From assembly GCA_963725415.1 (NCBI GenBank), contig CAVRZY010000294.1:1-28891 (forward strand): 28,891 nt of DNA, in the 5' to 3' direction. The position numbers and the translations under genes were made by a program. The notes beneath the pieces were generated by a model. That model saw only the letters and a program-made list of their open reading frames with translations, did not search any database and had not been told where the DNA came from. This document shows, in pieces, positions 16,896 to 25,325 of this stretch; the first letter of the stretch is position 1, and each line of letters starts with the position of its first letter. Source of the stretch: CAVRZY01 sp963725415 (GTDB taxonomy: Bacteria > Acidobacteriota > Terriglobia > Bryobacterales > Bryobacteraceae).

Positions 16896-17810
16896 ATGCC
16901 AGTTGTTCCAATTCTTCCGATTCCAAATTCCAGAACACCACACCCGAAGGTGAAATCCCAGGCCGCCAGCCCCATAGGGATTGCGCTTCTTGTGCTTGTG
17001 GCCACGGCAGGCACGATTGTGTCCGCCCTGGTCAACCGCCGTGCGCCGGTAGTGGCGAGCATGGTGCTGGGCTTTTACCTGATGTTCGCCATCAAGGTGG
17101 CGGACCAGTGGGAGAAGTGCGCCGTCCTGCGGCTGGGACGCTACCGTGGCCTGCGGGGGCCGGGCATCTTCCACATCATTCCAGTCGTCGAGACGATCAG
17201 CCGCTTTATTGACCAGCGCGTCCGCGTTACCGATGTGACCGCCGAATCGGCTCTCACCAAGGACACCGTGCCGGTCAACGTGGACGCCATCGTCTTCTGG
17301 GTGGTCTGGAACGCCGAGAAATCCATCCTGGAGGTCCAGAACTTCTATGACGCGATCACGCTGAGCGCGCAGACGGCGCTGCGGGAGTCCATCGGCCGGC
17401 ACGAGCTGGCGCAGATGATCACGGAGCGCGAAACGCTGGGCCGCGAGCTACAGCGCATCTTGGACGAGAAGACCAACCCGTGGGGCATCACGGTGCAGTC
17501 GGTGGAGATTCGGGACGTGCGCATTCCCCAGGAACTCGAGGACGCCATGTCGCGTCAGGCGCAGGCGGAGCGGGAGCGCCAGGCGCGCATCATTCTAGGG
17601 ACGGCGGAGACGGAGATTTCGAGCAAGTTCGCCGACGCCTCGCGTGTTTACCAAGACAATCCCATTGCCTTGCACTTGCGGGCCATGAACATGCTCTACG
17701 AGGCCATCAAGGAGAAGGGCTCCATGGTGATCGTGCCCTCGTCGGCGGTGGAAACCATGGGGCTAGGCGGGACGCTGGCCACCGCGGCGCTGGCCGGACC
17801 GCCGCGGTAG
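16896..17810 (+). CDS. Slipin (SPFH/band 7 family) membrane protein
   Basis: 304 residues. Two adjacent hydrophobic stretches (about 26-46 and 50-69) form the membrane hairpin, followed by the SPFH domain from GLRGPGIFHIIPVVETISRFIDQRV through the ...VNVDAIVFWVV... and ...ITVQSVEIRDVRIPQELEDAMSRQAQAERERQARI region, then an Ala/Glu-rich oligomerisation helix and a Gly/Ala-rich tail. Slipins build membrane microdomain scaffolds and are often paired with NfeD; no nfeD is present. AGGAG precedes the ATG. Co-transcribed with the GntR gene and probably with the two genes that follow. Confidence 0.92.
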   Translation: MPVVPILPIPNSRTPHPKVKSQAASPIGIALLVLVATAGTIVSALVNRRAPVVASMVLGFYLMFAIKVADQWEKCAVLRLGRYRGLRGPGIFHIIPVVETISRFIDQRVRVTDVTAESALTKDTVPVNVDAIVFWVVWNAEKSILEVQNFYDAITLSAQTALRESIGRHELAQMITERETLGRELQRILDEKTNPWGITVQSVEIRDVRIPQELEDAMSRQAQAERERQARIILGTAETEISSKFADASRVYQDNPIALHLRAMNMLYEAIKEKGSMVIVPSSAVETMGLGGTLATAALAGPPR

Positions 17811-17819
17811 GAGCCTGCC

Positions 17820-18077
17820 ATGCCTCGCCCAGTTTCCGACAGAGGCCTGCTGGCCTTCATCGCGGCCGTACTCCTGACATGGGTTGTACTCAGCGCGGTC
17901 CAACCCGCCGTGGAGTTCTACGAGGACGAGTGGGCGGGCACCCTCACTGTGATCCTCAGTGCCGGGGGCGTGGAAGTGGGAACCCTGCAACTGCATTTGA
18001 AGGTGCCGGGCGATGATGACGCACGGTTTCCTGCAACGGCAGAGGTGGCATGGCGAACACTCTGGTCAAGACTCTGA
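17820..18077 (+). CDS. Small membrane protein, unknown function
   Basis: 85 residues. One hydrophobic helix (LLAFIAAVLLTWVVLSAV, about 10-27) is followed by a soluble stretch with EFYEDEWAGTLTVILSAGGVEVGTLQLHLKV, predicted beta-rich. GGAG lies 7 bases before ATG 17820. Its last 28 bases overlap the start of the next gene in another frame. I do not recognise a family. Its place between slipin and the methyltransferase gene suggests a membrane-associated role in the same operon. Confidence 0.5.
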   Translation: MPRPVSDRGLLAFIAAVLLTWVVLSAVQPAVEFYEDEWAGTLTVILSAGGVEVGTLQLHLKVPGDDDARFPATAEVAWRTLWSRL

Positions 18078-18517
18078 TCTTCACCATCCTGGTGCCCGGC
18101 ATGGTCGCGGTGGCGGTCCCGTACTGGTTGCTGGGGTCCGGCGGCAGACCGGACAGCTCCTGGTGGCCCATCGGAGCGTTGCTGATCGCGCCGGGCGCAG
18201 CGTTGTATCTATGGTGCGCCTGGGCTTTTGTGACGGCGGGACAGGGAACCCCGGCGCCCATTGATCCGCCCAAGCGGCTGGTGGCGACAGGGCTGTATCG
18301 AATGGTCCGAAATCCCATGTACGTCGGGGTCCTGCTTATCCTGCTGGGCCAGAGTATCGTTTTCGCGTCACTGACTCTGCTGGGTTATGCTCTGTTGGCC
18401 TGGATGTGCTGCCACCTGTTCGTGGTTCTCTATGAAGAGCCGGCGCTGCGGCGCAAGTTTGGGCGGTCTTATAAGGAGTACTGCAAGAGCGTTCCCCGGT
18501 GGATCCCTCGGGTGTAG
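18050..18517 (+). CDS. Isoprenylcysteine carboxyl methyltransferase-like (ICMT/PEMT) membrane protein
   Basis: 155 residues with about four membrane helices and the family's signature: GLYRMVRNPMYVG for SAM binding, and near the C-terminus an EEPALRRKFGRSYKEYCKSVPRWIP block. This family methylates small lipid or isoprenoid-type substrates in the membrane; bacterial members are poorly characterised, so the substrate is unknown. AGAGG precedes ATG 18050. Last gene of the GntR-slipin operon; the convergent nitroreductase follows after 63 bases. Confidence 0.88.
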   Translation: MANTLVKTLIFTILVPGMVAVAVPYWLLGSGGRPDSSWWPIGALLIAPGAALYLWCAWAFVTAGQGTPAPIDPPKRLVATGLYRMVRNPMYVGVLLILLGQSIVFASLTLLGYALLAWMCCHLFVVLYEEPALRRKFGRSYKEYCKSVPRWIPRV

Positions 18518-18580
18518 GCGCGCGGGCCGCGTTGCGGGGGTTGATCGGCCGGCGCGAGCCCGCGGATCGAGATGGCCCGG

Positions 18581-19231
18581 CTACTTCCCCTTCGGGTAGC
18601 CAATGGATTGGGCGTAGGTCACGTGTTGCTCGGGGCGCAGCTTCAGGGTTTTTTCGATGGCGGGCCGGTCAATCCCACCGCGAACCACGGCTGACAGCCC
18701 TTCGGAGGCGCAGAACAGGTACACGTTCTGGGCGATGAACCCGGTGTCGGCCGCAGCGGTGACCGCTTTATTCTGGTCGGACTGGCCGCCCATCTTGGCG
18801 TAGTCGGCCACATAGACCAGGTTCACGGCGGCAGCGGCGACGAAGGTTTGGGACTGCGATCCCGTAGCGGCGCGGAGGTCGCCGGGCGCAACCGGCTCGA
18901 GGCGGTTCTGTTTGGCGTCCCACAGATATGCGCCTTCGGGCAGCACCACGTACATCTCGAGCTCCTGCCGGTTGGAGGAGGAAGGAGCGGTGCGCCGGCC
19001 GTCCTGGCGGTTGATGCCGAAGCCCGCCCATAGCAGGTTCGACAAGACCTGCAACGGCAGAGGTTGCGCGCTGAACTCCCGCCCGGACTTCCGCTCCTTT
19101 AGGACTTGCATCAGCGGACGCCCGCCCTCGGTCTGCGGTTTGGGAAGCGCGACCGGCTCCGGCCCTTGCGCCCCGGGAACAATGCTGCTGAGAAGGAAAC
19201 TGACGAAAAGGAAAAGGCGACGATGTAGCAT
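18581..19231 (-). CDS. SagB/ThcOx-type nitroreductase-like protein with signal peptide
   Basis: 216 residues. An N-terminal signal peptide (LFLFVSFLLSSIVPGAQG) is followed by a compact nitroreductase fold: LKERKSGREFSAQPLPLQVLSNLLWAGFGIN and SNRQELEMYVVLPEGAYLWD for FMN binding, ending in an LSAVVRGGIDRPAIEKTLKL segment. SagB-type members oxidise azoline rings or reduce nitro compounds using FMN. A secreted form is less common; periplasmic FMN delivery would be needed. Faces the ICMT gene convergently. Confidence 0.85.
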   Translation of the reverse strand: MLHRRLFLFVSFLLSSIVPGAQGPEPVALPKPQTEGGRPLMQVLKERKSGREFSAQPLPLQVLSNLLWAGFGINRQDGRRTAPSSSNRQELEMYVVLPEGAYLWDAKQNRLEPVAPGDLRAATGSQSQTFVAAAAVNLVYVADYAKMGGQSDQNKAVTAAADTGFIAQNVYLFCASEGLSAVVRGGIDRPAIEKTLKLRPEQHVTYAQSIGYPKGK

Positions 19232-19365
19232 GAGATTGATTGTACCGGATGCGTCACTCTAATATCTGCCCGCGCTTTCCGTAGCGGCCGTGGCGGCCGG
19301 CTCGGCGGGGGATTGAGTTTCATCCAGCTTGAGTACCTGCCCGCCTGATTCCACAGTCCACGATC

Positions 19366-20208
19366 CTACTCCGAGATCTCGATGGAGGGGCCGGTGGGCG
19401 CGCCGACTTCGGCCAGCCGGGCGATGGTGTCGCGGGCCATCTGGTAGAAGCCGGCGGCGTGGGGGTCGTTGGGGTCGCGCAGAGCGACCGGGTGACCTGA
19501 ATCTCCGCCGATGCGGACTTCCGGATCCAGCGCCAGCTCGCCCAAAAAGTGCACGCCCATCTGGACAGCCGTCCGCCTGCCGCCGCCGTTGCTGAAGACG
19601 TCGATGCGTTCGCGACAGTGAGGGCACACCAGATAGCTCATGTTCTCGACGATGCCCAGGATCTCGACGCGTACCTGGCGGAACATATGCACGGCCTTGC
19701 GCGCATCCTCCAGCGAGACGTCCGAGGGCGTGGTGACCACAATGGCGCCGCTGAGCGGGGCGGTCTGCATGAGCGACAGTTGCACGTCTCCGGTGCCCGG
19801 AGGAAGGTCGATCACTAGATATTCCAGCTCACCCCAATCCACCCGGTGCAGGAATTGCTGGATGACGCCGTGCAGCAGGGGACCACGCCAGATCAGCGGC
19901 CTGTCGCCCGGACTGATGAATCCCATGGACATGAGCTTGACCCCAAAGCGTTCCAGGGGCTGTATGCGGTCCCCGATGGTGCGGGGGACATCCTCCACGC
20001 CCACCATGATCGGCACGTTGGGACCGTAAACGTCCGCGTCCAGCAGCCCCACCCGGTGGCCGAATTTGGCCAGCGCAATCGCCAGGTTCACGGCCACGGT
20101 GGTTTTTCCCACGCCACCTTTGCCGGAGCCAACCGCGATGAGATTGCGCACGCCAGGGATGGGGAGCTTGTCCAACCCCTCCGGTTGTGTCGAACCCATT
20201 ACTTCCAT
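19366..20208 (-). CDS. Mrp/ApbC-type Fe-S cluster carrier P-loop ATPase
   Basis: 280 residues. Deviant Walker A SGKGGVGKTT at 28-37, the LLDADVYGPNVP switch, VIDLPPGTGD and a CPHC pair (in VENMSYLVCPHC) that binds the bridging [4Fe-4S] cluster. The N-terminal MIP18-like domain of the long form is absent. Mrp/ApbC hands Fe-S clusters to apoproteins. ATG 20208 lies one base after the upstream stop, so it is co-transcribed with tsaD and the Abhydrolase_10-like gene. Confidence 0.92.
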   Translation of the reverse strand: MEVMGSTQPEGLDKLPIPGVRNLIAVGSGKGGVGKTTVAVNLAIALAKFGHRVGLLDADVYGPNVPIMVGVEDVPRTIGDRIQPLERFGVKLMSMGFISPGDRPLIWRGPLLHGVIQQFLHRVDWGELEYLVIDLPPGTGDVQLSLMQTAPLSGAIVVTTPSDVSLEDARKAVHMFRQVRVEILGIVENMSYLVCPHCRERIDVFSNGGGRRTAVQMGVHFLGELALDPEVRIGGDSGHPVALRDPNDPHAAGFYQMARDTIARLAEVGAPTGPSIEISE

Positions 20209-20209
20209 C

Positions 20210-22206
20210 CTAGCGCGGTTCTGTCAGGTAGTCCCACTGGCGAGCGGCGCGCTCCAGAAGGCCGGGTACATCTTGCTGGAGGAGGTAGCCGGCGCGAGCC
20301 AAATCGCCCGCGGCGGCTGCGACTTTCTGGAGATAGGCCTCGCGGCTGTTGTACCGCTCCTGGATGGAAGGGCGCGGGTCCAGGTTCTTTTCGCGTTCCG
20401 CCTTGGTTCGGGCAAAGGGGAGAAAGGAACCGGCCATGCTGAACAGCTCGTCGGACGCGCCCAGCTTAGGATCGCGCAGGTTCCAGCCGGTGTAGGTGGC
20501 CAGAGGAACCTGCACGTCCGGAACGCGGATTCCAGCGGTCTCGTTTCCATCCTCGTCCACCTGGGGCACGAGGACTGGAAACGCCGTGCCCAGGGTGGGC
20601 GGCTCCAGGCTGACGATGCCTCGCGTGCGGAACTGGGGGCCGTAATCGACCCGGTAGGCTTGCTTGATCAGGGTGGGGAAGGCCACGTCCGGAATCCTTG
20701 GGAAGCGCACCGCGCTGAGCGGCACTAGAGCGTGGTCCGCGATTCTTGGATACGCCGACGGCGGCGGCTCTCTGCCCGTGGCCAGCCACTGATGCATGGC
20801 CAGCAGCAGGGCTCGCATCGACCACCGGTGATCATTGGGGTTGGAGAGATTCTGCGTGCCGCTCCGCGGGGAGGAAACGCGGCTGGCCCGTGCTGCGAGC
20901 CGGCCAGCAAGTAGATGCGCGTGCCGGGCGCCAGCGGCATATCCCGGCGGCCGTCCAGGGAGGTGTGCGTCAGCGAGGCTGCACGGCCATAGTACTCGTA
21001 AGAGGAATTCGTGTAAAAGATCTTGGGTGTCACGCCTGCTTTGGCGGCCCGCACCAGCAGGCCATCACTCATGCCCGTCTCCGGGTCGGTTTGTTCCAGA
21101 TCGGAGAACGGAAAGATGTCTGTGGGGTAGAAGGTGTTCATGAACGGGTGACCGTCCCGGGAGGGCTGCGCGAAGCGATGATTGAAGCTGCCACGCCCGG
21201 CCCCAGCCACGTGCGCCATGATTCCGTTGAAGACCGGCCGGTTCTGCTCATCCTGGTTGAACCCGTAGTAGAGGAAGGTTCGCAGAAAGCGCCCGCTCTG
21301 GGATGATCCGAAGCCGATGGCGCGCTTGAGGTGTTGCCGCTGATCGGCGAGTGGGAGGTGATCCTCCTCGGGCGCGCCGCCATACTTGAGGAACGAGATG
21401 AGATCGCGAACGGCCGCCGGTCCCAAACCCACCAGAACCGGATCCTGGGCCCGGTAGACGATCTCGTAAATCTTCCCCGGCTCGAAGCCGGTTTCCATGA
21501 GGACCCGGGTTCGGCCCTCGGAGAGCTTCCACTGGCTGCGCGGGATGGTGCGCCGCGCGCCCTGGGCTCGGTCCCGGACCGTCAGCTTCAAATCGGCATC
21601 GGCGGGATCGAGCACCGGGTAGGCGACCAGCATGGTCCGGTCGGCCACGGAGAAGCTCTGCGTCTCGCGATCGGGTACGAACTCGGATCGCACCAGACCG
21701 GTCAGGTTCTTGACGGCTGGCGCGTAGAGACGCAGCAACTCGGGCTGGCGTGGCACATCGAATTGCCAGCCCAGCCAGAGCAGGGTGAAGCCTTGTTCGA
21801 GCAGCAGGTTGTCGCCGAAATGCGCGGCTGTGCGCGGGTCCGGCGATGTTTCGGCCAGGTTGAACATGCGAAGCATGCCTTTGCCGCCGCGGTTGGAGAC
21901 CTCGAAAAGAATAGTCCCGTTACCGGTCTTGGGGTAGCGCGGTTTCAGCACGTAAAGGTCGGCGGAGAACTCGACCTTGCCCTCCTCGTTGCGCGGGGCC
22001 AGGTCGATGTCGGAAATGATCCGGTTCGCGGGCAGGCTCGGATTCACCGCAAAATAGGCCCGGCCCACGATGCGCTCGTATGGCCCGGCCGTGCCGAACG
22101 GCTTTCCATCCAGCACGTCGCTGCGCTCCTGGACTTCGATGCGGACGAGCGAAGCAGGTACGGAAACGCACCACAACAACAGGCCCGGAAGGGCGCGTCG
22201 GAGCAT
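20210..22206 (-). CDS. Alpha/beta hydrolase (Abhydrolase_10-like), frameshifted
   Basis: After repair about 665 residues. Signal peptide (ALPGLLLWCVSVPASLV), a long beta-rich N-terminal region, the nucleophile-elbow-like GFGSSQSGRFLRTFLYYG and, near the frame break, YLLAGSQHGPAAFPPRG with the catalytic-His candidate. The frame breaks at about 20854/20855: the left frame runs on to ...RRISPTPMITGG and stops at 20725, whereas NPNDHRWSMRALLLAMHQWLATG continues in the other frame to 20210. Inserting one base restores a continuous protein. The C-terminal part is normal. No substrate can be named. It sits between tsaD and mrp with minimal spacing. Confidence 0.82.
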
Positions 22207-22227
22207 GCTGCTATTAGAGAACCGCGC

Positions 22228-23328
22228 TCAAGCCAGAGTCAAGCCGGCCTGGGCGCGCAACGACAGATCGGCGAACTCGCCGCGCTCGAACTTGGGGAAA
22301 GCCGCGGCGGCAATCATGGCAGCGTTGTCGGTGGCCAGCGCAGGCGCGGGGAAGTGCACGAAGCAGGGGAGCTGAGCGCTCTCGGCTGCCGAGCGCAGCC
22401 CCGAATTGCAGGCCACGCCGCCGGCAATGATGAGCGATCGGGCCTGGATGTCCTCCGCGGAGGCGGCGGCGCGGCGCAGCAATTCCGTGATGACGGTCCT
22501 CTGGAAGCAGGCCAGCAGATCCAGGGTGGCCTTGGGAGTGACCTCCAGCCACTGGTCGAGAGATGGGCGCGGCTGACGCCGCAGCAGCTCCCGGCGCGCT
22601 TCGATTTCCCCCGCCAGGTCTCTCTGCTCGACCCAGCGCAGCACGGCGGTCTTCAATCCACTGAAACTGAAATCGAGCGGGTTGCCTTTCATTCGGGTCA
22701 GCGTGAAGCGAATGGCGCCGGGGTCGCCGTGCGGCGCCAGCCGGTCGATCACCGGGCCGCCCGGGTAAGAGAAACCCAGCAGCTTGGCCACTTTGTCGAA
22801 GGCCTCGCCGGCCGCGTCGTCGCGAGTCTTGCCTAGAAGGCGGTAGCGGAATCCCTCCTCGACTTCGAACAGGTGCGTGTGGCCGCCGCTGACCACCAGG
22901 GCCAGGGCCGGGTACTCGACCGGGGAGCCGCTCTGCTTGGCCTGCGAGATCACCGCGTGGATGTGACCCTCGATGTGATTGACGCCGATCAGCGGGAGCT
23001 GGCGAGCCAAGCACAGGGCCTTCCCGTAGGTGATTCCGACCAGCAGCGAGCCCACCAGGCCCGGACCAGCGGTCACGGCGACCGCCGACAGGTCCTGGTA
23101 ATCCGTGGCGGCCTGCTCGAGGGCCAACCGGACCACAGGCACGATGGCGCGTAGGTGTTCCCGCGAGGCCAGTTCCGGCACCACTCCGCCGTAGCGGCCA
23201 TGCGTGTCTAACTGCGAGGCCACTACTGAAGAGAGAACCACCGTGCCGGCCTCGACCACGGCTGCCGCGGTTTCATCGCAGGAGGTTTCGATGCCTAGAA
23301 TGCGCCTGCTATTCTGCGTAGGAGGCAT
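22228..23328 (-). CDS. tsaD: tRNA N6-threonylcarbamoyladenosine transferase TsaD
   Basis: 366 residues, near the usual length. N-terminal ILGIETSCDETAAAVV, YGGVVPELASREH, AGPGLVGSLLVG, metal-binding H118 and H122 in NHIEGH, SGGHTHLF, and the C-terminal ALATDNAAMIA. TsaD transfers threonylcarbamoyl to A37 of ANN-decoding tRNAs, with TsaB and TsaE. ATG 23328 is preceded by GGAGAG at 5 bases. The start codon overlaps that of the divergent queA by two bases (palindrome GCATGC). Followed by the Abhydrolase_10-like gene and mrp. Confidence 0.95.
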   Translation of the reverse strand: MPPTQNSRRILGIETSCDETAAAVVEAGTVVLSSVVASQLDTHGRYGGVVPELASREHLRAIVPVVRLALEQAATDYQDLSAVAVTAGPGLVGSLLVGITYGKALCLARQLPLIGVNHIEGHIHAVISQAKQSGSPVEYPALALVVSGGHTHLFEVEEGFRYRLLGKTRDDAAGEAFDKVAKLLGFSYPGGPVIDRLAPHGDPGAIRFTLTRMKGNPLDFSFSGLKTAVLRWVEQRDLAGEIEARRELLRRQPRPSLDQWLEVTPKATLDLLACFQRTVITELLRRAAASAEDIQARSLIIAGGVACNSGLRSAAESAQLPCFVHFPAPALATDNAAMIAAAAFPKFERGEFADLSLRAQAGLTLA

Positions 23329-24136
23329 GCAGCTCTCCGATTTCGATTATCGCCTGCCGGTGGAGCGGATCGCACAGCGCCCCCTGGAAGACCGAGCCGC
23401 CTCCCGCATGCTGGTGCTGTATCGCAATGAACAGCGTTGGGAAGACCGCCTGTTTCGCGAGTTTCCCCAGTTCTTGCGGGCCGGGGATTGCCTGGTCTTG
23501 AACGACTCGAGAGTCTTTCCCGCGCGGCTTTATGGCCGGCGCGCCGGCGTCCGGGCGCTCAGGGTGGGCAAGAAGAATCCGGCGCGCAAGCAGCATCTGA
23601 CCAGGCGCGTCGAGGTGTTCTTGCTGCGTCCCAGCGCGGAAGATCCGTGTATCTGGGAGGCTCTGGTGCGGCCCGGCCGGAGGATGCACCTCGGCGAGAA
23701 GGTCAGCTTCGATCAGGATTTGGAAGCCGAGATCATTGGGCGCGGCCCGTTCGGAGAGCGAACCATCCGGTTTCACTACCACGGAGACCTGCACGAGAAA
23801 TTCAACCAGATCGGGCATGTGCCTCTGCCGCCCTACATCCGGCGGCCCGACGAGTCTGGAGATCGGGAGCGCTATCAGACCGTGTATGCCTGCCAGCGGG
23901 GCTCGGTGGCGGCCCCGACGGCGGGCCTGCATTTCACCCCTGAAGTCCTGGAGCAATGTCGCGCTGCCGGGACCCAGATAGCCTATCTCACTCTGCACGT
24001 GGGGTTGGGCACCTTCCAGCCCATCCATATCGAGCAGCTCGAGCAGCACCGCCTGCATCCGGAGATCTTCCGGATCACCGAGGAGAACGCGCGCAGGATG
24101 CGGGCGGCGACCAGGCTGGTGGCGGTGGGCACCACT
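23327..24136 (+). CDS. queA: S-adenosylmethionine:tRNA ribosyltransferase-isomerase QueA, 3' end lost
   Basis: QueA N-terminus MQLSDFDYRLPVERIAQRP, then AGDCLVLNDSRVFPARLYG, PTAGLHFTP and LHVGLGTFQP. The gene ends abnormally: after AVGTTC the sequence leaves the family, where VRALES...-type residues and about 70 more are expected, and the frame stops at 24157. It makes epoxyqueuosine from preQ1 in tRNA. The ATG at 23327 has AGGAGG only 1 base upstream; an in-frame ATG at 23291 has AGGAGG at a perfect 5-base spacing but adds 12 residues unlike other QueA proteins. Confidence 0.9.
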
Positions 24137-24140
24137 TGCG
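24130..24140. other. Probable assembly junction (queA / DrmB-like sequence)
   Basis: At about 24136 the sequence switches, within one codon or two, from the conserved QueA AVGTTC block to an unrelated ORF. The two sides have no shared gene structure, and the right-hand side carries many frameshifts absent from the left. No Ns, repeat or integrase mark the point. Confidence 0.65.
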
Positions 24141-25145
24141 CAACTGGGGAATCTTAACCTCGGGCGTTCAAGAGGACGGGTCGATTGATGAATCGCGGTT
24201 GCGACTTTTTGCGGAGTTGAAGCGACTGGATTTCGCTCGACTGAAGGGCGCGATATCGCAGAAACTGGCGGGTATGAGTCCTTCAGTCGCAATGGAAACG
24301 GAAGAGGAGTTTCGTTACTCCGAATACCAGGCGCTGCTGGTCCCTCCGCGTGATGTCGAGGACGAGTTTGTCACAAACGGCAGGACATCGCCTCATACAG
24401 CGAAGAGGTTCGCAAATATATAGACCAACTCGTGCTTGTTGAGAAACTCGCCGAAACGCGGGCCTTGACCGGCTTCTCTCGCATCAACCCACCACCATAT
24501 CGCGAGTTTGATCGGCAAGACCAGTCACAACTGAGTCTGACATCGCGTTCCTGGCTGCCAGCGGTGCGAGTCTACGGTGAGGGTGTCTTCCTGTCGCTCA
24601 AGAAGACCGCTGTCGATGCGTGGACGACAGACCAGGTGTCGAAGCGATATGAGGAGATCGTGCTGAACCATGCACGGATCTACCAGAAACTCGGCCGCAA
24701 GCCTCGCACCATCCCGCCACGATTCTTCTTGTTGCATACACTCGCTCACATCTTGATACGCCAACTGGCTTTTGAGTGTGGCTACGGCAGCTCATCGTTA
24801 CGCGAGCGTCTGTACTGCTGGGACGAACCAGGCAAGGAGATGACGGGACTGCTGATCTACACTGCCGCAGGAGACTCCGAGGGCACGATGGGCGGACTTG
24901 TTCGGCAGGGGAAGCCGGGCCGCTTCGAGTCGGTCCTCTCGGCGCTGAAAAGCACAATGGTGCTCGTCCGATCCGCTCTGCATCGAAAGTCGTGGTCAGG
25001 GGATTGACTCGTTGAACCGGGCCGCGTGCCACGCATGTGCATCCTCCCGGAGACGAGTTGCGAAGAGGGTAACCGCTTCCTTGACCGTGCGGCGCTGATC
25101 GGTACCCCGGAGGCTATGAGAATCGGCTTCTTCGAGGACACGTAG
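24137..25145 (+). pseudogene. DrmB-like DUF1998 protein, C-terminal part, three frameshifts
   Basis: Reading across three frames gives a continuous protein: NWGILTSGVQEDGSID..., then VLVEKLAETRALTGFSRINPP, RFFLLHTLAHILIRQLAFECGY, MTGLLIYTAAGDSEGTMGGL, WCSSDPLCIESRGQGIDSLN, RAACHAC and ETSCEEGNRFLDRAALIG, ending at TAG 25143-25145. This matches the DUF1998 (MZB-type, four-cysteine) C-terminal domain of DrmB, a core DISARM anti-phage protein. Frameshifts lie at about 24378 (one base lost in AAACGG), 24948-24951 (one A extra in AAAA) and 25040. The N-terminal half is absent. No other DISARM gene is present. Frame changes in a conserved gene fit either decay or low-quality sequence. Confidence 0.75.
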
Positions 25146-25325
25146 AAGATTCTAACTGGAGCTATCTGACGGGATCGAGGAATGCTGTAACCGACCATCG
25201 GCTCAAAGGCACTTGCGAGCACAGACGCGGTTATGTTCAATACAAGACACCCCCAAACGAGAGTCGGGCCAATGTAGAAAAGCGCATGTGGGATGGTCGT
25301 GAAAACGGTTGTCTTTCGTGGTCAC
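25146..25325. other. Unassigned stretch with likely second junction
   Basis: Between the DrmB-like stop and the histidine-kinase fragment. Forward strand shows no gene. On the reverse strand an open frame encodes a hydrophobic run (ALFYIGPTLVWGCLVLNI, then TASVLASAF) that could be a membrane helix of an unrecognised protein, cut at both ends. The switch to GC-rich histidine-kinase sequence is between about 25320 and 25335. Confidence 0.35.

Noticed and set aside
21331..22836. A 501-codon forward frame opposite the Abhydrolase_10-like and tsaD genes
   Set aside because: Antisense artefact; both reverse-strand genes are strongly conserved.
24137..25325. A complete DISARM defence system
   Set aside because: Only a broken DrmB-like C-terminus is visible; drmA, drmC, methyltransferase and helicase genes are missing.
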